Origin: Gryganskiella cystojenkinii
Lineage: Eukaryota; Mortierellomycota; Mortierellomycetes; Mortierellales; Mortierellaceae
Assembly (NCBI GenBank): GCA_015852425.1
Contig: JAAAIG010000991.1
Span: 1 to 13,120 of the forward strand
Direction: 5' to 3'
DNA: 13,120 nt
Below the pieces are notes generated by a model. That model searched no databases. It saw only the letters and a list, made by a program, of their open reading frames with translations, and was not told where the DNA came from. Made by a program: the position numbers and the translations under genes. Positions 1-7,484 of the stretch are shown one piece after another. Position 1 is the first letter of the stretch; each line of letters starts with the position of its first letter.

Positions 1-52
<52 letters not shown>
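1..52. repeat. (CT)26 microsatellite in an intron
   Basis: A pure CT dinucleotide repeat of 26 units starts at the first base. It is followed by a short CG-rich run and a pyrimidine stretch ending in CAG at 88-90, the acceptor of the last TM9SF exon. It therefore lies in the 3' part of an intron and extends that intron's pyrimidine tract. The true repeat length is unknown because the window begins inside it. Confidence 0.95.
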
Positions 53-55
<3 letters not shown>

Positions 56-90
56 GCGCGCGCTTTCTTCCCGATATTATCCTTTTTCAG

Positions 91-330
91 GACTACAATT
101 GGTGGTGGAGGGGTTTCTTTGCCTCTTCGTTCTCAGCTTTCTACATCTTTCTGTACTCGATGGCGTTTTTCACGAAGCAGCTCTCGATTGATCACTTTGT
201 ACCGGGTCTCATTTACTTCTCCAACAGTCTAATGATATGCATCGTCTACGGTCTTTTGACGGGCACGACCGGATTCATTAGCAGTTACTGGTTCGTTCGG
301 AGGATCTATGCTGCAGTCAAGATAGATTAG
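91..330 (+). CDS. TM9SF/EMP70 nonaspanin, C-terminal exon (partial)
   Basis: This is the final exon (79 residues plus stop) of a transmembrane-9 superfamily protein. These are Golgi/endosomal multispanning proteins involved in sorting membrane proteins and in adhesion. The exon follows a TTTTTCAG acceptor at 83-90. It opens with the family's DYxWWWRxF motif, carries two hydrophobic segments (about residues 9-27 and 42-70 of the exon), then the LLTGTTGF motif and the ending FVRRIYAAVKID. The terminal KxD motif is the conserved COPI-binding Golgi-retention signal of the family. All of this matches the usual TM9SF C-terminus. The rest of the protein, including the large luminal N-terminal domain, lies left of the window, so the paralogue cannot be told. 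Confidence 0.93.
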   Translation, partial: DYNWWWRGFFASSFSAFYIFLYSMAFFTKQLSIDHFVPGLIYFSNSLMICIVYGLLTGTTGFISSYWFVRRIYAAVKID

Positions 331-1186
331 AAAAAGCACACGAGGCGCACAAAATATAAAGAAAATATTCGGCTCGCCTTTGCCACACTCTCTATCTTTG
401 CTCCTGCTTTGCCATCACTCTCGCCATAAGTTTTAGAAAAGAGAATGAGCGCCAAACCGGCGAAAGAACTCGCAAGTCCCTGGACTTGATGGCGATCCTT
501 CTCCGACAGACGCCTCTCGTCCTCACTAACCTAAAATTTTACCGTTTGCTTCGGTTCTGGACAAAGATTTTGGTCAGGTGCACGTGGACAAGATACCTGG
601 TATTGTATCCTGGGCGAAGTAGACAATCCCGCCATGAACGATAACGACAGTTTTTACGCACAAGACAATAGTAGACGCTCCCAGGACTAACTGAGGGTAC
701 CGCACTCAGTCGTCTACACTTCCTTGCCGCCCCAAATCGACACTGAATCGACCATGTCGGGTACGGTGAATCGTTCATCTGTCATGTTCAATCCAATATA
801 CATGCCAACGAGGTTACAACATTCTTCTCTGATTTTCGGAGATATTCTCCTTCTTATGATACCAAGCACAAGTATTGGGTGAACGCTGTAACTGACCGCC
901 GCTGTGGTTGGGTTCAATGTCTTTCAGCGTGAAGAGAGACTGTTGACGATCACGGACCTTTTAAGGATGAGATTTACTCTTCACTGCGAATACATTACTC
1001 CGATAGCCGTACGCTCAACTATCTGTAGATTCTCAGGTGGTTCGCAATGGTCGTTCGCAATGGTCGTTCGAGTATGCAGGGATACTTTAAAAATCGGTAT
1101 AAAGCCAAGCGGTCATTCACTTTCTCCCTCTTGTCTCACCTCTCCGCCTTCTCATGAATTAAACAAAGAAAAAGAAAAATCATCAT
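331..1186. other. Intergenic, no supported gene
   Basis: These 856 bases hold the 3' flank of the TM9SF gene (A-rich just after the stop, without a perfect AATAAA) and the upstream region of the four-helix membrane protein gene. Open frames here are short, lack recognisable domains and lack the codon texture of the neighbours. A minus-strand frame at 714-917 has a vaguely helix-turn-helix-like look but breaks at once at a stop. A 13-base tandem duplication lies at 1041-1070. I see no tRNA or other RNA gene. Confidence 0.6.
1041..1070. repeat. 13-base tandem duplication
   Basis: The unit TTCGCAATGGTCG occurs twice head to tail at 1041-1053 and 1054-1066, followed by a third partial TTCG. It lies about 120 bases upstream of the ATG at 1187. 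It may be a replication-slippage duplication in a promoter; no binding-site identity is claimed. Confidence 0.9.
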
Positions 1187-1837
1187 ATGGCCTTCCCTAC
1201 TGTCTTTCTCACCGTCCATAGCCCCCGCTGGGCCTTGTTCTTTCTCTTATTTACAGCTGCAGTTGTTCACTGCGTTTTCAAGCTGCCGTTAAACGACACG
1301 TCGAACTTTACAACTTTTCAGTCAGGTCTAACGTCGGACGCAGATTTCATACTCCCCTTGTTTTTTACTTTTGTCATGTACTTGGTAGTATGTGTCCGAC
1401 CTCATGTACATAACGAACCCGATAAAGCCTTGGTGATTACTTGGCCTTCAGGTAGTATTGTACCTCCAGGTCTAAGCTCTCCTTCCCTCCCTGTGAGAAC
1501 ACCCGTAACTCATCCAACATTAGACAGCCCTCTAGGATTCTACACAAAGATGATTTCGAGGTTCGAGCTATCAAGTTTTGTTCGACCTCTTACCATGTTT
1601 GCACTCGCCGTCTTGGTTCTTTACAAGAATGTAATCATGCTTGAGATTCTTGATCTTTACCTGTCCCTCAAGAATGCCCAAGCCTTGTTCCCGGGTACTA
1701 TCTGCAGCTCTGATGAAATGTCGACGAGTGCAGGTGCACATCTATGCAGCCTTTACAAAACCGCTGCAGGATTAGGTGTACTCACTGGACTGGTGATGCT
1801 GATCGAAGTGTGGATGACGGATAAGCTTGAGGCCTAG
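1187..1837 (+). CDS. Four-helix membrane protein, unknown function
   Basis: An intronless frame of 216 residues that I do not recognise. Four hydrophobic segments lie at about residues 14-32, 53-71, 131-155 and 192-210. The first loop carries two N-glycosylation sequons (Asn36-Asp-Thr and Asn40-Phe-Thr). The second loop (72-130) is proline- and serine-rich without cysteine. The third loop has a Cys163/Cys177 pair. This fits a tetraspan topology with loops 1 and 3 outside or in the lumen and both ends in the cytosol. Tetraspanin CCG motifs are absent, and a MARVEL or other fungal tetraspan family remains possible. The ATG is the first in the frame after an A-rich leader, and an AATAAA follows the stop by 54 bases. 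Hydrophobic patterning and the poly(A) signal support a real gene. Confidence 0.72.
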   Translation: MAFPTVFLTVHSPRWALFFLLFTAAVVHCVFKLPLNDTSNFTTFQSGLTSDADFILPLFFTFVMYLVVCVRPHVHNEPDKALVITWPSGSIVPPGLSSPSLPVRTPVTHPTLDSPLGFYTKMISRFELSSFVRPLTMFALAVLVLYKNVIMLEILDLYLSLKNAQALFPGTICSSDEMSTSAGAHLCSLYKTAAGLGVLTGLVMLIEVWMTDKLEA

Positions 1838-2184
1838 CGATTTTGCATGCCCACGACAAGTTAGTACAGGCCATTGAAATATGATAGAAAAATAAATGAA
1901 AATTGGTGGCAAACTTAGAGTTGGAGGGTGAGAAAGCCCGAAAAGGAGAGCAAACAAGGCTAAGCCACAACAGAGCAGCTTCTGTGAATGCTGTTTGTCT
2001 TTCTTGTTCTCACTGCATTCACTAATTTCATTTCTCTCGACCTTTTGCATTTGTTCCATCGGGACAACCACATTCATCAATTGGAACGATAGACGAACCC
2101 CGACAGGAACTCTCCCATCTCTCACTCCAAAGTACCGAAAAAAGCGACAAGAACCACACATTTCACGACATTTCACACTTCACA
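1838..2184. other. Intergenic: 3' flank and RPC34 upstream region
   Basis: These 347 bases hold the AATAAA of the upstream gene at 1891-1896 and then the leader and promoter region of RPC34. The last 200 bases are rich in C and T, typical of fungal leaders. I see no clear TATA box and no credible additional gene. Confidence 0.6.
1891..1896 (+). terminator. Poly(A) signal AATAAA
   Basis: A perfect AATAAA in an A-rich context, 54 bases after the stop of the four-helix membrane protein gene. Its position fits 3' end processing of that transcript. Confidence 0.65.
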
Positions 2185-3651
2185 ATGGCCACAACGGACG
2201 AGAACGAGGTCTATACGGAATGCCTCAAGGCCGGATCGCAAGTATGGACATAGACATGGTCACCACAACTTCTAAAGCAGTCGTACCAACGCTGCGTGGT
2301 ATCGGCCATGCAAACTACCTGTTGGAATATCAGCTTGTCAGCATTGTCCTTGCCACCGACTACGCCTCCGGTCTAACCACTTTTTTATATAAATTTACTC
2401 GCGTAGGGATTGACATATAGAGACTACATGGACACTCACCCTGGCGCCGAGGTCGGGGATATCGTCATGGCGTTGAACTCGCTTTTGAGCAAAGTATGGA
2501 TGGGATGATTGAAACCCCTCTTGACATTGCCACTCAAATTTATCTACAAGATGCTCCACCACCGACAAGTGACATCTGACTTATATGAACTTGGGCGCCT
2601 TCCCTTTTTTGAACCTAGGGTATGGTTGAACTCTTCCACGTCCGGAACGAGCTGATTTACAAGGCGATCAAGAAAGAGGATGCTGGAAAGTATGTGTCAC
2701 CTTTAATTTGTTGACTATGTAAACAGGTTCGTTTAATGTGTTTAGGCAACAATGGCAAGTTTGTATTCTAACGCATTTGCTTTTTTTTTTGTTTTCTTCC
2801 TGTCGCACACAGGGCTGGCGGTCTGTCAGGAGAGGAACATGTTGTCTATAGTACTATTCGAGCGTCAGGAAATGAGGGTATCTGGACAAAGCATTTGAAG
2901 TCAAAGACCAACTTGCACGAGACGGTGATCAAGAGATGCTTGAAGGTCCTGGAGCAAAAGGCACTTGTTAAAGGTGTCAAATCTGTCAAGTACCCTACCC
3001 GGAAACTCTACATGCTGATGGAACTGACTCCATCAGAGGAAGTCACAGGTGGTCCATGGTTTACGGACAACGAACTGGATCACGACTTTGTGGAGCAGTT
3101 GGCGGGGGCTTGTTACAAGTTCATCGTGGCAAAGGTGAGTTTGAGCTTATTCATGGCAAAACCAAAATATTTTTATGGAGGCGCATTCAGCACAGCTGCT
3201 TTGTGACTCACACTCACATACTACTGTCTCTCTCTCTCTCTCTTTTTTTTCTGATATTTTTCCTTCTCTGAGACAGTCCTTCCCCAAGGGATCAAGCAGT
3301 GTCTACACGACTGCACACAACTCCTATCCATCTGCGACCGCCGTTCGCAAACACATCATGGATCGACGAATCAGTGCGGTTGATCTGACGGTGGCCGACA
3401 TCACCATGCTGCTGGATGTACTCGTCTACGACGGCAAGGTCGAGAAGTTTATTGCCCAAGTTGACGAGGACTGGGACGATGAGATGGACACGGCTTCCGA
3501 CTGGGTCTACAAGGCCATTCGGGGAAAAAAGGCCGAGTCAGCTTGGCAAGATTGCCCTTGCGGCGTCTGTCCTGTAGCAGACTTTTGTACAGAGACAGGA
3601 CCCGTCAACCCTGCTGGATGCACCTACTATAACAAGTGGCTCGAATTCTGA
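2185..3651 (+). CDS. RPC34: RNA polymerase III subunit RPC34/RPC6
   Basis: Spliced gene, exons 2185-2241, 2407-2493, 2619-2689, 2813-3134 and 3277-3651, giving 303 residues (human and yeast homologues are about 316). RPC34 (POLR3F in human) is part of the Pol III-specific trimer that helps open tRNA and 5S promoters through contact with TFIIIB. Tandem winged-helix domains occupy roughly residues 1-150, with family motifs such as GNEGIWTKHLKSKTNL, KSVKYPTRKLYML and TGGPWFTDNEL. The C-terminus has Cys274, Cys277, Cys283 and Cys294 in CX2CX5CX10C spacing, the 4Fe-4S cluster ligands, and ends in YYNKWLEF. All introns are GT-AG; CTAAC or CTGAC motifs lie 30-40 bases before the first three acceptors. 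The first acceptor is placed at 2406 rather than 2420, because this keeps frame and yields SQGLTYRDYM, matching the family's GIT motif. The start has a good context (ACAATGG). Confidence 0.95.
3227..3250. repeat. (TC)8-T8 pyrimidine tract in RPC34 intron 4
   Basis: Eight TC units followed by eight T lie inside the fourth RPC34 intron (3135-3276), just upstream of its acceptor at 3275-3276. It serves as, or has expanded from, the intron's polypyrimidine tract. Confidence 0.85.
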
Positions 3652-3747
3652 AGAGCCTCACCAATCGGCATCCTGTGATCGAGAATCTTGCGACAAATTG
3701 CATAGCACACACTCTTTTTTTTTCATTGAAACTCTTTTGCAGGCAAA

Positions 3748-3764
3748 AATAAAAATAAAATAAA
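3748..3764 (+). terminator. Triple AATAAA poly(A) signal cluster
   Basis: Three AATAAA hexamers at 3748-3753, 3754-3759 and 3759-3764, about 100 bases after the RPC34 stop, in a strongly A-rich stretch. This is the likely cleavage and polyadenylation signal of RPC34. Confidence 0.7.
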
Positions 3765-4017
3765 CAAACAAAGAAAAACAATCAGAAGGGACAGAGAAGA
3801 ACCTGATGGCAAGTGGACGTCCCACAGTCGAAAACGCGTCTGCGATGCGAGGGCATCCCGACCGGCTTTTCTCTTTCTGTTCAACTTTATTCCTTCTTCC
3901 TTCTTTCATTCCTCGCCGTGCACTCGAACAGTTTGATGATGGCAAGGTTCCAGAAGAGAACTACGTCTCTTGTGTGATGTTACACAGCCACTTGTCTTCA
4001 GCAGGCCGTGCGTTTTT

Positions 4018-4046
4018 GTTTTTGTTTGCCGCCAATAAACAAAAAC
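4018..4046. promoter_or_regulatory. CCAAT element inside a 10-base inverted repeat
   Basis: The arms GTTTTTGTTT (4018-4027) and AAACAAAAAC (4037-4046) are perfect reverse complements. The nine-base spacer GCCGCCAAT contains a CCAAT box 114 bases before the F-box ATG. CCAAT is the target of the fungal HAP/NF-Y complex. That it acts here is inferred from position only. Confidence 0.45.
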
Positions 4047-4149
4047 CTTTCATTTCCATCTCCACCCTCCATTCCATCCATTCCATCCATCACCTCCCAG
4101 TTTCTTGACCCATCTATTCATTTTCGTTTCCCAGAATCACCCTTAGACA

Positions 4150-5715
4150 ATGTCCGAAAAAGAAACTCTACCCCCTCTCAAAGAAGTGGCCTCAAAGAAC
4201 AATACTAACTTGCCTCCATACCTTCTGTCCAAATACCGAGGCCAGAACCAAGCACTGTCTCTTCCTCCAGCCTATTCGACCATAACGAGCCTCCTCGACA
4301 TCCCTCACCTCTTGACAGCCATCCGGGGCTTCCTGCCCGTGTCGTCAATCTTGTGCTGTTGCCTCGTCTCGCACAGCTTCCATGAGTGGTTCATTCCAGG
4401 CCTGTGGCACACTCTAGCTATTGGATTTTCAGCAAAGGAGAAGGCTCGTAGGTACGACTGTTGGTGGCCCAGCAACAGTCTCCGTGCTGCCTTTGCCCTC
4501 TATGGACGTCATGTCCGCCATCTAAGCTTTGTGGCCTCTCCTTCAAGGACATCCTTCTTCTTCCGTGGACTGGGGACCGGTAGCGATCGCGGGGAGGAAG
4601 AGGTCAACACTGAGAGCAACAGTGACGGGTTATCGACACCAGGCGAGAACAGTGCCATTGAGTCCTGTACTACGTTATCGTCATCTGGTCTTCCTTCTCT
4701 TCCTCCTTTGAGGTCTTTATCTTCGCATCCACCACTCCCAACCAACTCGCATGTGAAATGGAAATGGTCTGCCAAGTTGGCTCTTTCTTCGATCTTTTCA
4801 TTGACACCAACATCCGCACAACCGCAGGCAGTCGCAGTGCACAGCCGTTCTCCCTCAACCACGATGGTACATTCACCCCTACCGATCGCGGTTCTCAGTC
4901 GCCGAGATCCTCGCCGAGAGGGCGCAACGGCAGAACTATGCCCCAATCTAATCTCTCTTGCTATTGAGATTTCGGATAAGTTGGGCACTGGTTGGTGTGT
5001 TCAGGAAACGGAGCTCGCGCTACTCTTTCTTGCGAGGAATCAGCGGTTGCGATCGTTGACGATCAACAACTTTCCGGTGCGGTCTCAGACTATGATGGCG
5101 CTTCTTTTCCGTGTCCTCAAGGAACTCTCGGGATTGCAAGAGTTGAGGCTAGAAATAGGCTGCGGTCAATGGATGGGGAACGACGTGGTTTCTGGAGGAT
5201 TGTTCCAGAGTTTACTTCTGAACTTACCTCGAACCAGTCGCATTTGTGATGGTCCACAGCGAGAATGCTCGCTCTTAAAGTTGCTTGAGGTCCAATGGTC
5301 CATTGACGACAACAAGTACCAGAAGGGGTATTGGTCTCATGGTGAATGGCACCAGCACGATCCGAACCACCCCAATCGAGTCCATAGTCACAGCCTTGCT
5401 AACGACGTACCCTCAACTGAACGGGGACCAAAGGACCCAGCCATCGTTCTTTGGCCAGTCTATAACTCTCTCTCGACTATTCGTTTTTGGGGCAAGATGC
5501 AGGGTTTTGAGGATCGGCTGTTGATTCCTTTTTTAGCGAACGCTTGTCCAAACCTAATGGAGCTTCATTGTCCAAATGTTCTCCATGAGAAACAGGATGC
5601 TATCCATGCAGCAATCAACGTAAGGATATGCTGCTTTGAGGAGGAGAAGCGATGCGCTGCAATAGGGTCAAAACAGATGGAGACGGAGGAAGTGAACTCA
5701 TGGCAGCAACGGTGA
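4150..5715 (+). CDS. F-box/LRR-like protein
   Basis: Single-exon frame of 521 residues resembling the expanded F-box families of mortierellaceous fungi, which act as substrate receptors of SCF ubiquitin ligases. A degenerate F-box lies at about residues 48-90 (TSLLDIPHLL, CCCLVSHSFHEWFIPGLWHT). Residues 131-260 are a Ser/Pro-rich low-complexity linker. From 262 on come LRR-like strands (CPNLISLAIEI, RLRSLTINNF, LSGLQELRLEIG, LLKLLEVQW, ACPNLMELHCPNV). The start ATG follows a pyrimidine-rich leader. Relatives as I remember them are often longer, so the C-terminus may be shortened. A donor-like GTAAGG at 5620 in frame near the end could mark a small unrecognised intron. The substrate is unknown. 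It converges with QRI7 on the other strand. Confidence 0.85.
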   Translation: MSEKETLPPLKEVASKNNTNLPPYLLSKYRGQNQALSLPPAYSTITSLLDIPHLLTAIRGFLPVSSILCCCLVSHSFHEWFIPGLWHTLAIGFSAKEKARRYDCWWPSNSLRAAFALYGRHVRHLSFVASPSRTSFFFRGLGTGSDRGEEEVNTESNSDGLSTPGENSAIESCTTLSSSGLPSLPPLRSLSSHPPLPTNSHVKWKWSAKLALSSIFSLTPTSAQPQAVAVHSRSPSTTMVHSPLPIAVLSRRDPRREGATAELCPNLISLAIEISDKLGTGWCVQETELALLFLARNQRLRSLTINNFPVRSQTMMALLFRVLKELSGLQELRLEIGCGQWMGNDVVSGGLFQSLLLNLPRTSRICDGPQRECSLLKLLEVQWSIDDNKYQKGYWSHGEWHQHDPNHPNRVHSHSLANDVPSTERGPKDPAIVLWPVYNSLSTIRFWGKMQGFEDRLLIPFLANACPNLMELHCPNVLHEKQDAIHAAINVRICCFEEEKRCAAIGSKQMETEEVNSWQQR

Positions 5716-5728
5716 GGTATTTTCCAGC

Positions 5729-5734
5729 AATAAA
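5729..5734 (+). terminator. Poly(A) signal AATAAA of the F-box gene
   Basis: A perfect AATAAA 14 bases after the F-box stop. Any cleavage site 10-30 bases further on would lie inside the QRI7 coding end, so the two transcripts probably overlap at their 3' ends. Confidence 0.6.
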
Positions 5735-5740
5735 ACGAAA

Positions 5741-5746
5741 TTTATT
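5741..5746 (-). terminator. Poly(A) signal AATAAA overlapping the QRI7 stop
   Basis: Read on the minus strand the end of QRI7 is GGAATAAATT: the stop codon TAA is embedded in AATAAA. The F-box poly(A) signal on the other strand lies only seven bases away. Confidence 0.55.
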
Positions 5747-7484
5747 CCGGAACTGTCCCTGTGCCAAGCATATCTAGAGGCCATTTAGGAACAATGTCAA
5801 TGTCGTAGGGATCAACGAGACCAAGCTTGAAGCGCTCAATTCCAGTCCAGGCAATCATCACTGCGTTGTCGGTACATAATTTGGGAGGCGGGCAAATAAC
5901 CTGCACTCTCCGCCGCGGTTCTTTTGATTTCTGATCGGTCTTGCTCTTTTTCTTGTTTTTACTGATGCTGCTGCTGCTGCTGCTTTTGTCCTGGTTCTGG
6001 CCTGGTTGATGTTGCTGATACTGATGTTGAGGTTGGTCAGGTCTAGTCATCTCTGGATCACAGATTTGCTCCATTTTACTGCGAACAGTCGCATTTCTCC
6101 CAACGCCACCACTGATGACCAGACTCGAGATGTCTAATCCTTGTTCCCGACATTGATCCAGTCCCTGAGCAACTTTTTGACCGAGATGGGTGACTGCACA
6201 GTACTGAAAACCAGCGGCCAGATCTCGTCGCTTGTCTTCGTCCATAAAGATGATCTCGTCTGGACGTAATCCTGCAGCGCTGCCGTCGAGGACGGCCTGT
6301 TCCGTCTCCTGTTGGACAATCCTGGTGACGGCGGCCTTGAGCCCAGCGAAACTAAACTTCATTTCGCGTTTGTTGTTCCGTAGACTCATGGGGATGGGTA
6401 ACTGATCAAGGTATCTCTTTGGGTTCTTGGCACGCTTCGCAAACTCTTCCAGACTGGCACCAGGTCCTCCAGCACGACCAGTTATCCAAGGAATCTGTAG
6501 TTCACGCGCAGTCTTGTCAAAGGCATCTCCAATTGAGTCATCGACGGTAGTGGCGAGAGTTGTGTATCGATTGACACTGTGAGCAATCAGGAGCATGGTA
6601 TGACCACCGGAAACTAGCAAGGTCAAGAAGGGGAACGATGGATAGGGATCGGATCCAATGAGAGTTTTGTTGCTGTCATTTTGAGTTGAGGAGAGAGCAA
6701 AAGAAGCAGTCCTAGTGGTGGTGGCGGGGTTGCTGGTAGTGATGGTAGCGGTAGTAGAGGCAGCAGAGGTGGGCTCTGGTGTGCGTTCTTGAGAGCTGTA
6801 ATGGCTGACATGATCTGGATCCTGGGTGGTTAGGCGAGCGGTAAGAGCATGGGCTTCCATATGATGGACACCGATCAGGGGTTTATTCAGGGCAGCGGCC
6901 AGGGTCTTTGCTGCATTGAGACCGACGCCGAGACTGTGGGCAAGACCTGGTCCTCTGGTGACGGCGATGAGATCGATGGCTTGGATACCCTGCTCCCCAA
7001 GGTTAGCTCGTTGGATCGCTTCCTGGACAACGGAGGGAAGGTTTCGCATGTGAGCGTGATGAGCAAGTTTGGGGACGATGCCGCCCATGGGCTCATGAAT
7101 GTGGTGCTGAGTGCGGAGTACCTCGGAGAGGATTCTGCGGTCGGAGGTGACGACGGCAGCACAGGTGTCGTCGCATGAGGTCTCGATCCCGAGAGCGATT
7201 AACGGGCGCCGAAAAGGGGGAGTTGAATTTGAACTGGAACAAGAAGACGTTGGTGAGAAGGTTGAGTAGGCGAATGACCGTGGGAGAAAACGAAGGAGAG
7301 GACGAGGAGAGGTCGGTGACGACAAGGACGAGGACAAGAGCCGGATCTCGAAGGAGGGGATCATTGGGGGAGTCAAGTGTGCTGTGAACGGTGATGCATG
7401 TAGAAGGAGAGAAGGTCGAAGATCAGTCGACGGACACTCAAAAACGGAAAGACCGGACAACAAAAACAAGGCAGCCGTTTTCAT
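5742..7484 (-). CDS. QRI7: Mitochondrial tRNA threonylcarbamoyladenosine synthase (Qri7/OSGEPL1)
   Basis: A 580-residue Kae1/TsaD-family protein that transfers the threonylcarbamoyl group onto A37 of ANN-decoding tRNAs, here probably in mitochondria. The catalytic domain starts at about residue 95 (ALGIETSCDD). It shows RGPGLAHSLGVGL (177-189), the metal-binding HHMEAH (207-212), VSGGHT (291-296), DDSIGDAFDKTAR (315-327), SGGVGRN (458-464) and CTDNAVMIA (537-545), so all key motifs are present. The first 90 residues are rich in Ser, Arg and Leu and poor in acids, as in a mitochondrial presequence. Met41 (codon at 7362-7364) is an alternative start that begins closer to a typical presequence. 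Two low-complexity insertions, about 221-283 (Thr/Ser) and 480-526 (Gln, Ser, Lys), make it longer than relatives of about 400 residues. No intron is needed. It is divergent from the Sec7 gene. Confidence 0.94.
   Translation of the reverse strand: MKTAALFLLSGLSVFECPSTDLRPSLLLHASPFTAHLTPPMIPSFEIRLLSSSLSSPTSPRPLLRFLPRSFAYSTFSPTSSCSSSNSTPPFRRPLIALGIETSCDDTCAAVVTSDRRILSEVLRTQHHIHEPMGGIVPKLAHHAHMRNLPSVVQEAIQRANLGEQGIQAIDLIAVTRGPGLAHSLGVGLNAAKTLAAALNKPLIGVHHMEAHALTARLTTQDPDHVSHYSSQERTPEPTSAASTTATITTSNPATTTRTASFALSSTQNDSNKTLIGSDPYPSFPFLTLLVSGGHTMLLIAHSVNRYTTLATTVDDSIGDAFDKTARELQIPWITGRAGGPGASLEEFAKRAKNPKRYLDQLPIPMSLRNNKREMKFSFAGLKAAVTRIVQQETEQAVLDGSAAGLRPDEIIFMDEDKRRDLAAGFQYCAVTHLGQKVAQGLDQCREQGLDISSLVISGGVGRNATVRSKMEQICDPEMTRPDQPQHQYQQHQPGQNQDKSSSSSSISKNKKKSKTDQKSKEPRRRVQVICPPPKLCTDNAVMIAWTGIERFKLGLVDPYDIDIVPKWPLDMLGTGTVPE
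5967..5984 (-). repeat. (AGC)6 coding repeat in QRI7
   Basis: Six identical AGC codons (GCT on the plus strand) encode six serines at residues 501-506, inside the second low-complexity insertion of QRI7. Identical codons point to recent slippage rather than conserved protein function. Confidence 0.85.

Larger units (their letters stand above)
3652..4149. other. Intergenic: RPC34 3' end and F-box gene promoter
   Basis: These 498 bases contain three AATAAA hexamers at 3748-3764, then the upstream region of the F-box gene. That region has a perfect inverted repeat around a CCAAT element at 4018-4046, a short CCATT/CCATC tandem at 4069-4090 and a pyrimidine-rich leader. An open frame of 100 codons at 3806-4108 has no recognisable domain and overlaps these elements, so I do not call it. 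Confidence 0.6.

Noticed and set aside
904..1221. 105-codon plus-strand frame
   Set aside because: It overlaps the start of the four-helix protein gene in another frame, includes the 13-base tandem duplication and resembles no family.
1995..2420. 141-codon frame overlapping RPC34 exon 1 and intron 1
   Set aside because: It is in a different frame from the conserved RPC34 exons and reads through the intron; it exists by chance.
2407..2420. Alternative acceptor at 2420 for RPC34 intron 1
   Set aside because: It would shift the frame and remove the conserved GLT segment; the acceptor at 2406 has a CTAAC 30 bases upstream and keeps the family motif.
3806..4108. 100-codon open frame downstream of RPC34
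   Set aside because: No recognisable domain; the second half is low-complexity CCATT repeat and leader sequence of the F-box gene, and it overlaps a likely promoter.
4509..4988. 159-codon antisense frame inside the F-box gene
   Set aside because: It mirrors the Ser/Pro-rich linker, where the reverse strand tends to stay open; no domain is seen.
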